Part shown: positions 43,839-51,661 of the stretch, piece by piece | Layout of the letters: the number at the start of each line of letters is the position of its first letter | Position numbering within the stretch: the stretch's first letter is position 1 | Source: JADLDB01 sp040755835 | Lineage (GTDB): Bacteria; Myxococcota; Myxococcia; Myxococcales; Myxococcaceae | Length of the DNA: 64,000 nucleotides | NCBI GenBank assembly: GCA_040755835.1 | Contig: JBFMAB010000006.1 | Location: 1-64,000 of the forward strand | Reading direction: 5' to 3' | The notes under the pieces: generated by a model | Database searches by the model: none | What the model was told of the DNA's origin: nothing | Seen by the model: only the letters and a program-made list of their open reading frames with translations | Translations under genes and position numbers: made by a program

Positions 43839-43862
43839 CCCGGTGGCCCGAAGGCCACCGGG
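43839..43862. promoter_or_regulatory. Perfect 10-bp hairpin in the divergent intergenic region
   Basis: CCCGGTGGCC at 43839-43848 pairs with its complement at 43853-43862 around a CGAA loop. A smaller hairpin (GGGC/GCCC, loop TTCGA) directly precedes it at 43827-43839. They lie about 50 nt upstream of the HD-GYP start. No U-tract follows on either strand, so an operator or leader structure is as likely as a terminator. Confidence 0.5.
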
Positions 43863-43912
43863 TGGGTACATTCGCCTCCCACGCTGGACACGACGCGGGC
43901 ACGAGGGCGCGG

Positions 43913-45010
43913 ATGGAACGGTTTCTGGTCGTCGACGACGACGCCAACATCACCGAGGTCCTCAGCAAGGTCCTGCGGTCGATGGGCTTCGCCGTGGTGG
44001 CGCACACGGATCCGCGCGAAGCCGCCAAGGAGACGGGCTTCGATCTCGTCGTCACCGACTTCATGATGCCGCACCTGTCCGGCGTCGAGCTGTTGCGGCA
44101 GCTGGGCGAGTCGAACCCGGACGCGGTGCGGGTGCTGATCACCGCCGCCAGCGACTTCAAGGTGGCGATGCAGGCGGTCAACGACGGCCACGTCTTCCGG
44201 CTGCTGTCGAAGCCGTGGACGCTGCAGGATCTCCGCACCACCATCGAGCAGGCGGTCGCCTACCACCGCGTGCTCAAGGACAACCAGCGGCTCACGCGCG
44301 AGCTCGAGCGGCGCAACGCGCAGCTCGTGCAGCTGAACACCACGCTCGAAGCGCAGGTCATCGAGCGCACCAACGGCCTGCTGGAAGGCATGGTGCGCGC
44401 GCTGGACTACCGCGACACCGAGACGCAGTGGCACTCGTGGCGCGTGTCGAAGTTCACCCGGCGGATCGCCGAGGCACTCGGTGGCTTCAGCCAGGAGACG
44501 CTGATGACCTTCGAGCAGGGCGCGCTGCTCCACGACATCGGGAAGATCGGCGTGTCCGACGCGATCCTCCTCAAGCCTGGCCCGCTCACGCCCGAGGAAT
44601 GGGTGGAGATGAAGAAGCACCCGGAGATCGGCTGGCGCATGCTGGGCAACATCCCGTACCTGCGCGCCGCCGCCGAGATCGTCTACCAGCACCAGGAGCG
44701 CTGGGACGGCCGGGGCTACCCGCGCGGCCTCGGGGGCGAGGACATCGTCATCGGCGCGCGGCTGTTCTGCATCGCCGACACGCTCGACGCGATCACCTCC
44801 GACCGCCCCTACCGCAAGGGCAGCCCGCTGGAGGTCGCGATCCGGGAGATCGGCCGGCTCAGCGGCACCCAGTTCGACCCGAAGGCCGTCGAGGCCTTCC
44901 TCTCGGTGCCGCAGAGCGAGTGGCTGCGCATTCGCGGCGAGGTCGAAGCGCTCGAGGCGGCCGACAAGCGCCGCGTGTCGAGCGACATGATCCCCATGCT
45001 GGGGACCTGA
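43913..45010 (+). CDS. Response regulator with HD-GYP c-di-GMP phosphodiesterase output
   Basis: A 365-residue two-domain regulator. The receiver domain (1-115) has the acidic pocket (DDD at 8-10), phospho-acceptor Asp49 (VVTDFMMP) and Lys100. A short coiled coil (about 123-155) leads to an HD-GYP domain with His207/Asp208 (LLHDIGKIG), KKHPEIG, and HQERWDGRGYP (260-270), all intact. It is expected to hydrolyse cyclic di-GMP when phosphorylated. The ATG at 43913 has GAGGG 6 nt upstream; an in-frame ATG at 43862 would add an unrelated leader. No kinase gene is adjacent. Confidence 0.93.
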   Translation: MERFLVVDDDANITEVLSKVLRSMGFAVVAHTDPREAAKETGFDLVVTDFMMPHLSGVELLRQLGESNPDAVRVLITAASDFKVAMQAVNDGHVFRLLSKPWTLQDLRTTIEQAVAYHRVLKDNQRLTRELERRNAQLVQLNTTLEAQVIERTNGLLEGMVRALDYRDTETQWHSWRVSKFTRRIAEALGGFSQETLMTFEQGALLHDIGKIGVSDAILLKPGPLTPEEWVEMKKHPEIGWRMLGNIPYLRAAAEIVYQHQERWDGRGYPRGLGGEDIVIGARLFCIADTLDAITSDRPYRKGSPLEVAIREIGRLSGTQFDPKAVEAFLSVPQSEWLRIRGEVEALEAADKRRVSSDMIPMLGT

Positions 45011-45144
45011 CGGCGCGCCCTGACCCGCGCGCGCCCCCTGCCGCGCGGGTGGACACCTGCTGCGCCGTCCGAAGGGATGACCGCGCGGCGACGCCACCCT
45101 CGTGGAGCGCTCCGAGGGTCCCCCGCTCGCCCGAGGTGAATCGC

Positions 45145-47244
45145 CTACGGCTTCGCCCGGACCTCGACGATCCGGTCGCCCTCGAGCAGCGAGTCGACGA
45201 CCTCCTGCCCGCTGACGACCTCGCCGAACGCGGTATAGCGCCCGTCGAGGTGCGGCTGCGGCGCGGCGGTGACGAAGAACTGCGAGCCGCCGGTGTCCTT
45301 ACCCGACAGCGCCATGCCCACCACGCCGCGGCGGTACGGCCGGTGGTTCACCTCGCAGCGGATCGTGTAGCCCGGGCCGCCCTCGCCGTCGCCGCGCGGG
45401 TCGCCGCCCTGCACCACGAAGTTCGGCACCACGCGGTGGAACGTGAGGCCGCGGTAGAAGCCGCGCCTGGCCAGCGTGTAGATGCTGGTCGCGGTCAACG
45501 GCGCATCCTCGCCGTACAGCTTCACCTCGAACTCGCCCTTCTCGGTGGTGAACACGAGCGCCGCGTCCTTCGGCAGAGGCGGCGGCTTCACCGTGTCCAC
45601 CGGCCGCTCGACGCGGTTCGCGGTGACCGGCTGCCCCTTGAGCCTGGTGAGCGCCTCGGCCGCCGCGCTGCGGATCGTCGCGTTCGTCGAACCGAGCCAC
45701 AGCTCGAGATCGCCCGCCGCCTCCTTCGCGTCCAGCGTCGCGAGCGCGTCGGCGATCACCGGCGCCACGTCCACCTGCGTCACCGCCTTCTGCGCCAGCG
45801 CGCGGATCTGCGGAACGGCCGCCTTGTCGCCCAGCTTCGCGGCCGCCGCCGCCGCCGCCGCCGCCAGGACGTGGTCGCTCGACACGAGCTGCGTGCGCAC
45901 CTTCTCCATCGACGCGGGGGACGGCGTCTGGCCGAGCAGCTCGATCGCCGCCAGCTTCACGCGCGGATCCGCGTGGAAGACGAAGCTGCCCACCTCGGCG
46001 GCGCGCTTGTTGTTGTCCTTCGCCGGCAAGGTGGCCAGCTCGCGCAGGCCCAGCGCCAGGCGCCGGGGCTCCTCGATGAGGCCCTGCCCGCAGCCCATCA
46101 CCTCGGAGAGCGAGCCGGAGATGCGATCGATCGCCGCCGCCAGCCGGCAGTCGAGGTTCGCCGCGTCCCGGCGCACGCGCTGGTCGGACACGGTGGCCGC
46201 CGCGCCCAGCTGCTGCCGCAGGCTGACGAGGAGCGCCTTGCCCGGCGCCGGCAGGCCCGCCTGCGCGAGCGCCAGCACCGGCTGCGCGCCGCCCGCGGTG
46301 TCGCCGCGCACGAGCCGCTCGACGCGGAAGCTGAGCTCGGACAACGCGCCCAGCGCAGGGCACGCGGTGGACTTGCACTTGCCGGCCAGCTTCGCGAGCG
46401 AGCGCGTCGCCTCCACCGCCACGCGGTAGTCGGGATCGTCGAGGAGGTTCTTCAACGTCACCGCGTCCGTGTCGGTGCCCACCTCGCCGAGGCCCTTCGC
46501 GCAGATCGCGCGGATCTCCGAGGCATCGTCGGTGGCGCAGATCATCAGCGCCGGGCGCGCGCCGGGCGACTTCGACTGCATCAGCGCGTACGCGGCGCCG
46601 TAGCGGGTCGCGGTGCCGACCTCCTTCTTGATCAGCGGGAGCAGCGCGGTCAGCGCCTTCGCCTCGAGCTTCCCGCCATTCTTCGCCGCCACGCCCAGCG
46701 ACAGCGCCGCGCGGGACTGCACGTCGCCGCCGGCGGACAGCCGCTCGACGAGCCGGTCCTGCGTCGCCGGCGTCACCACGCGGCCCATCGCCTCGAGGAT
46801 CGCCAGCTTCACGGTGGCGTCGGCCTCGTCCGACTCCGCGGCGAGCAGCGCGTCGGACAGCTTCGTCTTCACGTCGTCCGCCAGCGGCTCCCACGAGAGG
46901 CCCATGAGGCCGATCGCGAAGGCCGCCTCCCCGCGCGCGCCGGGATCGGGATCGGTCAGGCCCTTCACCAGCGTGTCGGCGCCGGCGGGATCCTGAATGC
47001 GCCCGAGCGCCAGCAGCGCGCGCTTGCGCACCGCGGGATCGTTCGCCGTCAGCGCCTGGGTGGGCAGCCGGCCGTCACCGAAGGAGCGGCGGTCCTCGAG
47101 CTCGGCGATCGCCAGCAGCTCGCTGTTCTGCGCCGTCGGCCGCTGGGGCGCCGGGGTGCCGGGCGCGGGCTTCCTCGGCTCGGTCCAGGTGGCACAGGCA
47201 GTGAGCGACGAGGCGGCGACGGCGGCGACGAGGAACGTGCGCAT
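45145..47244 (-). CDS. Lipoprotein with HEAT repeats fused to a cyclophilin-type peptidyl-prolyl isomerase
   Basis: A 699-residue lipoprotein. The signal peptide MRTFLVAAVAASSLTAC sets lipidated Cys17. HEAT-like helical repeats (PAVRKRALLALGRIQDPAGA and similar) run to about residue 530, including a nine-residue polyalanine stretch. The last ~160 residues are a cyclophilin domain (TFHRVVPNFVVQGGDPRGDG, GMALSGKDTGGSQFFVTAA, HLDGRYTAFGEVV), with catalytic Arg and Phe/Gln positions present. It probably helps fold proteins in the periplasm. The ATG at 47244 is preceded by a divergent 74-nt region. Confidence 0.88.
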   Translation of the reverse strand: MRTFLVAAVAASSLTACATWTEPRKPAPGTPAPQRPTAQNSELLAIAELEDRRSFGDGRLPTQALTANDPAVRKRALLALGRIQDPAGADTLVKGLTDPDPGARGEAAFAIGLMGLSWEPLADDVKTKLSDALLAAESDEADATVKLAILEAMGRVVTPATQDRLVERLSAGGDVQSRAALSLGVAAKNGGKLEAKALTALLPLIKKEVGTATRYGAAYALMQSKSPGARPALMICATDDASEIRAICAKGLGEVGTDTDAVTLKNLLDDPDYRVAVEATRSLAKLAGKCKSTACPALGALSELSFRVERLVRGDTAGGAQPVLALAQAGLPAPGKALLVSLRQQLGAAATVSDQRVRRDAANLDCRLAAAIDRISGSLSEVMGCGQGLIEEPRRLALGLRELATLPAKDNNKRAAEVGSFVFHADPRVKLAAIELLGQTPSPASMEKVRTQLVSSDHVLAAAAAAAAAKLGDKAAVPQIRALAQKAVTQVDVAPVIADALATLDAKEAAGDLELWLGSTNATIRSAAAEALTRLKGQPVTANRVERPVDTVKPPPLPKDAALVFTTEKGEFEVKLYGEDAPLTATSIYTLARRGFYRGLTFHRVVPNFVVQGGDPRGDGEGGPGYTIRCEVNHRPYRRGVVGMALSGKDTGGSQFFVTAAPQPHLDGRYTAFGEVVSGQEVVDSLLEGDRIVEVRAKP

Positions 47245-47318
47245 GACGGATTCCTCTAGAGAGCGCGCGCCGCCTTGTCGAGTGCATTCAGGCCGGGACC
47301 GTCTACACTGCCCGGCCG

Positions 47319-48152
47319 ATGAAGTGCCCTTCCTGCAACAGCGCGGTCGCCGACGACGCGGCCGTCTGCCCGAAGTGCGACGCGGTGCTCGATCCCTCGC
47401 TGCTCGACGCGGCGCCGCCCGAGTCCGACGACGACGCGCCCGCCGCGCGCCCACCGCCCCGCCCTGCGGGCCGGCCCGCGCCCCGGCCCGCCGCGAAGAA
47501 GGTGGTGAAGCGCCCGGCGAGCGGCAAGCGCCCCGCGGCGAAGAGCTCCACGGCCGCGAAGTCCCGGATGCCCGAGGCCCCGGCGCGCCAGGTGCGCAAG
47601 GAGTCCGTCGACTGGCGCGAGCAGGTCGACGAGTCCGACTGGAAGGAGATGAACCAGCGCGACCGCGAGGTCTTCGTCGCGGACAAGGGGATGGATCCGG
47701 ACGACGTCCTGAAGGACGCGCGCGGCTTCTTCGCGGAGCTCTCCGCCGCCGACAAGATGGCCTTCTTCGGCACCGCGGCGATGCTGCTGTCCACCTTCTT
47801 CCCGTGGAAGGAGACGGTGACGGACGGCGACGTGCTGGGGCTGTTGTCCGCCGGCGTGGTGGTGACGCTCTTGAGCCTGCTCGCGCTCGTCTCGATGGTG
47901 CTGCGCGTGCGCCAGTCCTTCAAGGTCAACCCGCTGCTCCCCTGGATCGTCCAGCTCGCCTGCACCGGCTTCGGGGTGGTGTGGTGCCTCGTGTACGTGA
48001 AGACGTCGTGGGACTCGACGCTGGTCCGCTCGCCCATCGGCAACTTCGACATGTGGGCGTCGAAGCCCAGCTTCGGCGTCATCTTCGGCTTCATGGCCGG
48101 CGTGGTGGGCGGGCTGGGGACGCTGCTCGGCCTGAAGGACATGGGCCGGTAG
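47319..48152 (+). CDS. Zinc-ribbon membrane protein
   Basis: A 277-residue protein. An N-terminal zinc ribbon (CPSC at 3-6, CPKC at 17-20) is followed by a Pro/Ala/Lys linker to about 85, a hydrophilic helical region and four hydrophobic segments (about 145-160, 170-195, 205-228, 245-268). The function is unknown. The stop TAG is directly followed by the moxR ATG, so it is the first gene of the moxR-DUF58 operon, suggesting a role with that chaperone/membrane system. Confidence 0.75.
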   Translation: MKCPSCNSAVADDAAVCPKCDAVLDPSLLDAAPPESDDDAPAARPPPRPAGRPAPRPAAKKVVKRPASGKRPAAKSSTAAKSRMPEAPARQVRKESVDWREQVDESDWKEMNQRDREVFVADKGMDPDDVLKDARGFFAELSAADKMAFFGTAAMLLSTFFPWKETVTDGDVLGLLSAGVVVTLLSLLALVSMVLRVRQSFKVNPLLPWIVQLACTGFGVVWCLVYVKTSWDSTLVRSPIGNFDMWASKPSFGVIFGFMAGVVGGLGTLLGLKDMGR

Positions 48153-49079
48153 ATGGCGACGCCCCTCGAGCGACTGGAGACGGCGCTGTCCCGCGTGGTG
48201 CTCGGGCAGCGCCGCGCGCTGGCGGATCTGATCACCACCTTCCTCGCGCGCGGCCACGTGCTGCTGGAAGGCGTGCCCGGCGTCGCCAAGACGCTGACCG
48301 CGCGCACGCTGGCGAAGGCGCTGGGCCTCGACTTCACGCGCATCCAGTTCACGCCGGACCTGATGCCGTCGGACGTCGTAGGCACCAGCGTGTTCCGCCC
48401 GCAGGACGGCTCGTTCCACCTCGTGAAGGGCCCGGTCTTCACCGAGGTGCTGGTGGCCGACGAGGTGAACCGCACACCGCCGAAGACGCAGGCCGCGCTG
48501 CTCGAGGCGATGGAGGAGCGGCAGGTCACCATCGACGGCGCCACGCACGCGCTGCCGCCGCACTTCTTCGTGGTGGCCACACAGAACCCGCTGGAGCTCG
48601 AAGGCACCTACCCGCTCCCCGAGGCGCAGCTCGATCGCTTCCTGATGCGCGTGCGCGTCGGCTACCCCGACGCCGAGGCGGAGCTGGCGCTGCTGACGCG
48701 CGGGCCGGGCCTGGCGGCGCTGAACGCGGTGCCGCGCGTCTTGTCGACCGAGGAGCTGACGGCGCTGCAGGCCGAGGCCGCGAAGGTGCGCTGCGACGAG
48801 AGCGTCAGCCGCTACGCGCTCGCGCTGGTACGCGGCACCCGCGAGTCGCCGAAGCTGAAGTTGGGTGCGTCGCCGCGCGCGGGCCTGGGCCTCCTGGCCG
48901 CCGCCAGGGCGCGCGCCGCGCTGGAGAACAAGCCGTTCGTCACGCCGGACGAAGTGAAGGCCGTGGCCCCGTCGGTGCTGAACCACCGCCTGGTGGTGAA
49001 GGCCGAGGCGGAGGTGGACGGCGTCACCGCCGACGACGTCATCGCCGGGCTGCTCGAACGGACCGAGGTCCCCCGGTGA
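48153..49079 (+). CDS. moxR: MoxR-family AAA+ ATPase
   Basis: A 308-residue AAA+ ATPase with Walker A GVPGVAKT (about 42-49), Walker B VLVADEVNRTPP, sensor 1 VVATQNPLELEGTYPLPEAQ and the MoxR lid domain. MoxR ATPases act as chaperones that help assemble or activate metal- or vWA-containing complexes. A DUF58 gene follows after one small open frame, the standard MoxR partner. Confidence 0.92.
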   Translation: MATPLERLETALSRVVLGQRRALADLITTFLARGHVLLEGVPGVAKTLTARTLAKALGLDFTRIQFTPDLMPSDVVGTSVFRPQDGSFHLVKGPVFTEVLVADEVNRTPPKTQAALLEAMEERQVTIDGATHALPPHFFVVATQNPLELEGTYPLPEAQLDRFLMRVRVGYPDAEAELALLTRGPGLAALNAVPRVLSTEELTALQAEAAKVRCDESVSRYALALVRGTRESPKLKLGASPRAGLGLLAAARARAALENKPFVTPDEVKAVAPSVLNHRLVVKAEAEVDGVTADDVIAGLLERTEVPR

Positions 49080-49390
49080 GCCTGGCCGTGCCGCGCGGCC
49101 CCGCCGCTCGCCGGGCGCGGGGAACGTGTCGCGGGCGGCTCTTCGCGCGCTCTTTCGTGATCGATGGACCTGGCAGCGCGCGGGCGCCGTTCGACTCCGC
49201 CGGCGCCGTCGTCGACGGGCGCGGACTCCTGCGCGAGCGCGTGCGGCTCGACGGCGGCGGCGGGCCTGGCCGCGCGCGAGTACCCGGCTCGGTCTCGGGC
49301 AGTGGCCCTGCCAGCGTCGCTGCGCTGGACGCGGGGCGCCGCACGGCGCCGCGCGCGCCGGGTGACCGCGCCACCAGGAGCCGGCGGTGA
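49076..49390 (+). CDS. Uncertain Arg/Gly-rich open frame between moxR and DUF58
   Basis: A 104-codon frame from the GTG in the moxR stop (GTGA) to a stop inside the DUF58 start (GTGA). The product is rich in Arg, Gly, Ala and Pro (PRGPAARRARGTCRGRLF, later GGGGPGRARV), has no recognisable domain and lacks the third-position codon pattern of a clear gene. It may be a decayed or non-coding spacer in which GC bias keeps a frame open. I do not recognise it in any of the six frames. Confidence 0.25.
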   Translation: MSLAVPRGPAARRARGTCRGRLFARSFVIDGPGSARAPFDSAGAVVDGRGLLRERVRLDGGGGPGRARVPGSVSGSGPASVAALDAGRRTAPRAPGDRATRSRR

Positions 49391-50721
49391 GCGCCACCGC
49401 TGCGCGTTCGCGGCCGGTCCCCACGCGCCGCGCCGTGGCCGTCGCCGCGCTCGGCCTGCTGCCCGCGGTGCTGGCCGTCTTCTCACCGCCCTTCGCGTGG
49501 GTGGCCCTCGCGCTGGACGCGGCGCTCGCGGCGCTGGTGGTGGTGGACTTCCTCCGGGCCCCCGGCGCGGCGGCGCTCGTCGTCACGCGCGAGGTGGAGC
49601 CGAACCTCTCCGCCGGAGTCCCCAACCGCGTGCGGCTCGTGCTGGAGCAACCGCCCGGCGCGCGAGGCCGCCTCGTCGGCGAGGTGCGCGACGTGGTGGG
49701 CGAAGGCCCCGAGGTGCACGGGCACCGGCAGCGCGTGGTGATCGAAGGCCGCGCGACGTTGGACTACGTGGTGACGCCGCGCACGCGGGGCGATCTCGCG
49801 CTCGGCCCGGTGGCGGTCCGCCTCGACGGTCCGCTGGGCCTGTGCGCGCGGCAGTTCACGCTGCCCGTGACGAGCGCCGTGCGGGTGTTCCCCGATCTCA
49901 CCGCGCTGACGAAGGACGCGCTCGAGCTGGCGCGCGCCAACGACGACGCCGCGCGGCGGGTGATGCGCGTGCGCGCCGAGGGCCGCGAGTTCGAGTCCCT
50001 GCGCGAGTACCGCACCGGGGACGATCGCCGCAGCATCGACTGGAAGGCGACGGCGCGGCGCGCGAAGACCATGGTGCGCGTACACCAGCCGGAGCGGAAC
50101 CAGCAGGTGCTGCTCCTCCTCGACTGCGGGCGCCACATGGCCGGCGAGGTGGACGGCCGGCGGAAGCTCGATCACGCCGTCGACGCGGCGCTGCGCGTGG
50201 CGCGCGTGTCGCTGGAGCGCGGGGATCTCGTCGGGGTGCTGGCCTACGGCGCGTCGGTGCAGGCGTGGCTGCCGCCGCGGAAGGGCGCCGAGCACCTCAC
50301 CGCCATCGCCCGGGCGCTGTACCGCGTGGAGGCGACGCTGGAGGAGTCGGATCTCGGCGGCGCGCTCGACCTCGCCTTCGCCCGGGGCGTGAAGCGCTCG
50401 CTCGTGCTGGTGATGACCGACCTGCTCGACGCCGACTCGTCCGCGACGCTGGTGAAGCGCGCGCAGCGGCTCGTACCACGGCACCTGCCGCTCATCGCCT
50501 CGCTGCGCGATGACGCCGTCCACCGCGCCGCGACGCAGGTCCCCGCCGATCGCCTGCAGGCCTACGAGCGCTTCGTCGCCGCCCGCCTGGAGGACGACAC
50601 CCGCGCGACCGTGGCGCGGCTCCGCGAGGCTGGCGCCCACGTGCTGCGCGCATCGCCGCGCGACTTCGGCGCCGCCACCGTCGGCGCGTACCTCGATCTC
50701 AAGGGCCGCGGCGTCCTGTAG
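49387..50721 (+). CDS. DUF58 protein (MoxR partner)
   Basis: A 444-residue protein with two N-terminal membrane helices (about 17-50) and the DUF58 signature (GREFESLREYRTGDDRRSID, WKATARRAKTMVRVHQPERN) in a vWA-like fold (LLLLDCGRHMAGEVDGR). The metal-binding DxSxS pattern is degenerate (DCGRHM). In moxR operons this protein is a substrate or partner of the MoxR ATPase. The GTG start overlaps the preceding frame. Confidence 0.88.
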   Translation: MSATAARSRPVPTRRAVAVAALGLLPAVLAVFSPPFAWVALALDAALAALVVVDFLRAPGAAALVVTREVEPNLSAGVPNRVRLVLEQPPGARGRLVGEVRDVVGEGPEVHGHRQRVVIEGRATLDYVVTPRTRGDLALGPVAVRLDGPLGLCARQFTLPVTSAVRVFPDLTALTKDALELARANDDAARRVMRVRAEGREFESLREYRTGDDRRSIDWKATARRAKTMVRVHQPERNQQVLLLLDCGRHMAGEVDGRRKLDHAVDAALRVARVSLERGDLVGVLAYGASVQAWLPPRKGAEHLTAIARALYRVEATLEESDLGGALDLAFARGVKRSLVLVMTDLLDADSSATLVKRAQRLVPRHLPLIASLRDDAVHRAATQVPADRLQAYERFVAARLEDDTRATVARLREAGAHVLRASPRDFGAATVGAYLDLKGRGVL

Positions 50722-50902
50722 GCGCGTGGCGCGGCGCGCGCTCCGCGTGCGGGCGAGGCGAGGCGATCGACGCGGGGTGACACCGCGGTCCGCCCCCTGC
50801 GACTCCATCGGGGCGCGGCGTGCCGCGATGCTCCCGCTGCGCGGGTGCTTGGCGATCGCTGCGGCGCCGGGACCCGAGCGCCGCGAGCGCGCGCCTCCAC
50901 CG

Positions 50903-51397
50903 TCACGGGCCGCGCGCGGGCGCGGACGAAACCACCTCGAAGACGTCCGCGTCCGGCAGCGTCAGCACCAGCCGCGCGTTCGCCCGCGCCTTCTCGCGCG
51001 GCGCGTTGAGGAAGCGCTCCACGAAGCGCTTCGACGGCCTCAGCACCACCGACGCGCCCGTGGACGGCCGCGTGAAGACGGTCTGCATCTCCTCCAGCGT
51101 CGCCTCGCTCCAGGACAGCGACAGCTTCCCGACGCTCGCCTTCGTCGCCGCCTGCGCGCCGTCCGCCACGCAGGAGAACTGCACCGCGCGCGGACTGCGG
51201 TGCTGCACCAAGAGGTCGCCCTTCCCCGGCGTCACCCCCAGCTTCGCCATCGCGTAGCTGGCCATGCGGTGACCGGCGGCGGCCCACGGGCCGGCTTCAC
51301 CGTGAATGGTGGCGATCGCGTCGAGCGGGGCGTCGAGGGGATCCGCAGCGAGGGCCGGCGCGGCGAGGAGCGCAGCGAGGAGGAGGAGACGAGACAT
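50903..51397 (-). CDS. Exported FmdE-like protein (formylmethanofuran dehydrogenase subunit E family)
   Basis: A 164-residue protein with a signal peptide (MSRLLLLAALLAAPALAADP). The FmdE-like pattern is visible: IATIHGEAGPWAAAGHRMAS, QHRSPRAVQFSCVADGAQAA and KASVGKLSL. The usual TGCTxGKGNL segment is altered to TKASVGKLSL, which lacks the second cysteine. Members of this family bind metal or tungsto/molybdopterin-linked partners, but no such enzyme is adjacent, so the role is unknown. The start could be 51409. A palindromic 22-bp repeat array lies about 60 nt upstream. Confidence 0.7.
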   Translation of the reverse strand: MSRLLLLAALLAAPALAADPLDAPLDAIATIHGEAGPWAAAGHRMASYAMAKLGVTPGKGDLLVQHRSPRAVQFSCVADGAQAATKASVGKLSLSWSEATLEEMQTVFTRPSTGASVVLRPSKRFVERFLNAPREKARANARLVLTLPDADVFEVVSSAPARGP

Positions 51398-51458
51398 GGG
51401 GCCTCGCATAGCGCAAACGGGGCGCTCGCGAGGGGAGTTGGTGCGCTCGCGAGGACCA

Positions 51459-51568
51459 CTTTGCCGACGTGCAAAGAGTCCTTTGCCGACATGCAAAGAG
51501 TCCTTTGCCGACGTGCAAAGAGTCCTTTGCCGACGTGCGAGGAGCCCTTTGCCGACGTCCAAAGAGCC
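51459..51568. repeat. Five 22-bp direct repeats, each palindromic
   Basis: Five adjacent units at 51459-51480, 51481-51502, 51503-51524, 51525-51546 and 51547-51568, with a partial sixth. Units 1 and 3 are identical; unit 2 has one change, units 4 and 5 have a few. Each carries inverted arms CTTTGC and GCAAAG around a 6-nt centre CGACGT, so each unit can form a hairpin or bind a dimeric protein. The 22-bp period is about two DNA turns. The array lies 62 nt upstream of the FmdE-like gene. It is noticeably less GC-rich than its surroundings. Confidence 0.9.
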
Positions 51569-51611
51569 CTTGGTGTAGTCACCGGAACCACCTCCGCGGC
51601 GCCGGGCGCAA

Positions 51612-51648
51612 CCTCTCTCCCTGACGCTCTCTCCAGAGGGGAGAGGGG
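51612..51648. repeat. Interspersed palindromic repeat, copy a
   Basis: GC-rich imperfect palindrome of the CTCTCCC...GGGAGAGGGG type, 14 nt after the stop of the repeat-companion gene and upstream of the 22-bp array. The same element occurs at 52285-52325, 58139-58167 and 61893-61932. Position after a stop fits a transcription terminator or mRNA-stabilising element. Confidence 0.75.
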
Positions 51649-51661
51649 ATGTCCGGTTCTC

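Noticed and set aside
45025..45050. Stem CCCGCGC/GCGCGGG between the HD-GYP and PPIase genes as an intrinsic terminator
   Set aside because: No U-tract on either strand, and such GC-only inverted repeats are frequent by chance at this base composition.
45845..45872. GCC-repeat run in the HEAT-cyclophilin gene as a functional element
   Set aside because: It simply encodes polyalanine in frame; simple-sequence slippage is enough to explain it.
51414..51562. Extension of the FmdE-like gene upstream through the 22-bp repeats
   Set aside because: The repeat has a 22-bp period, so the encoded peptide is not a consistent repeat, and the signal peptide begins at 51397 or 51409.
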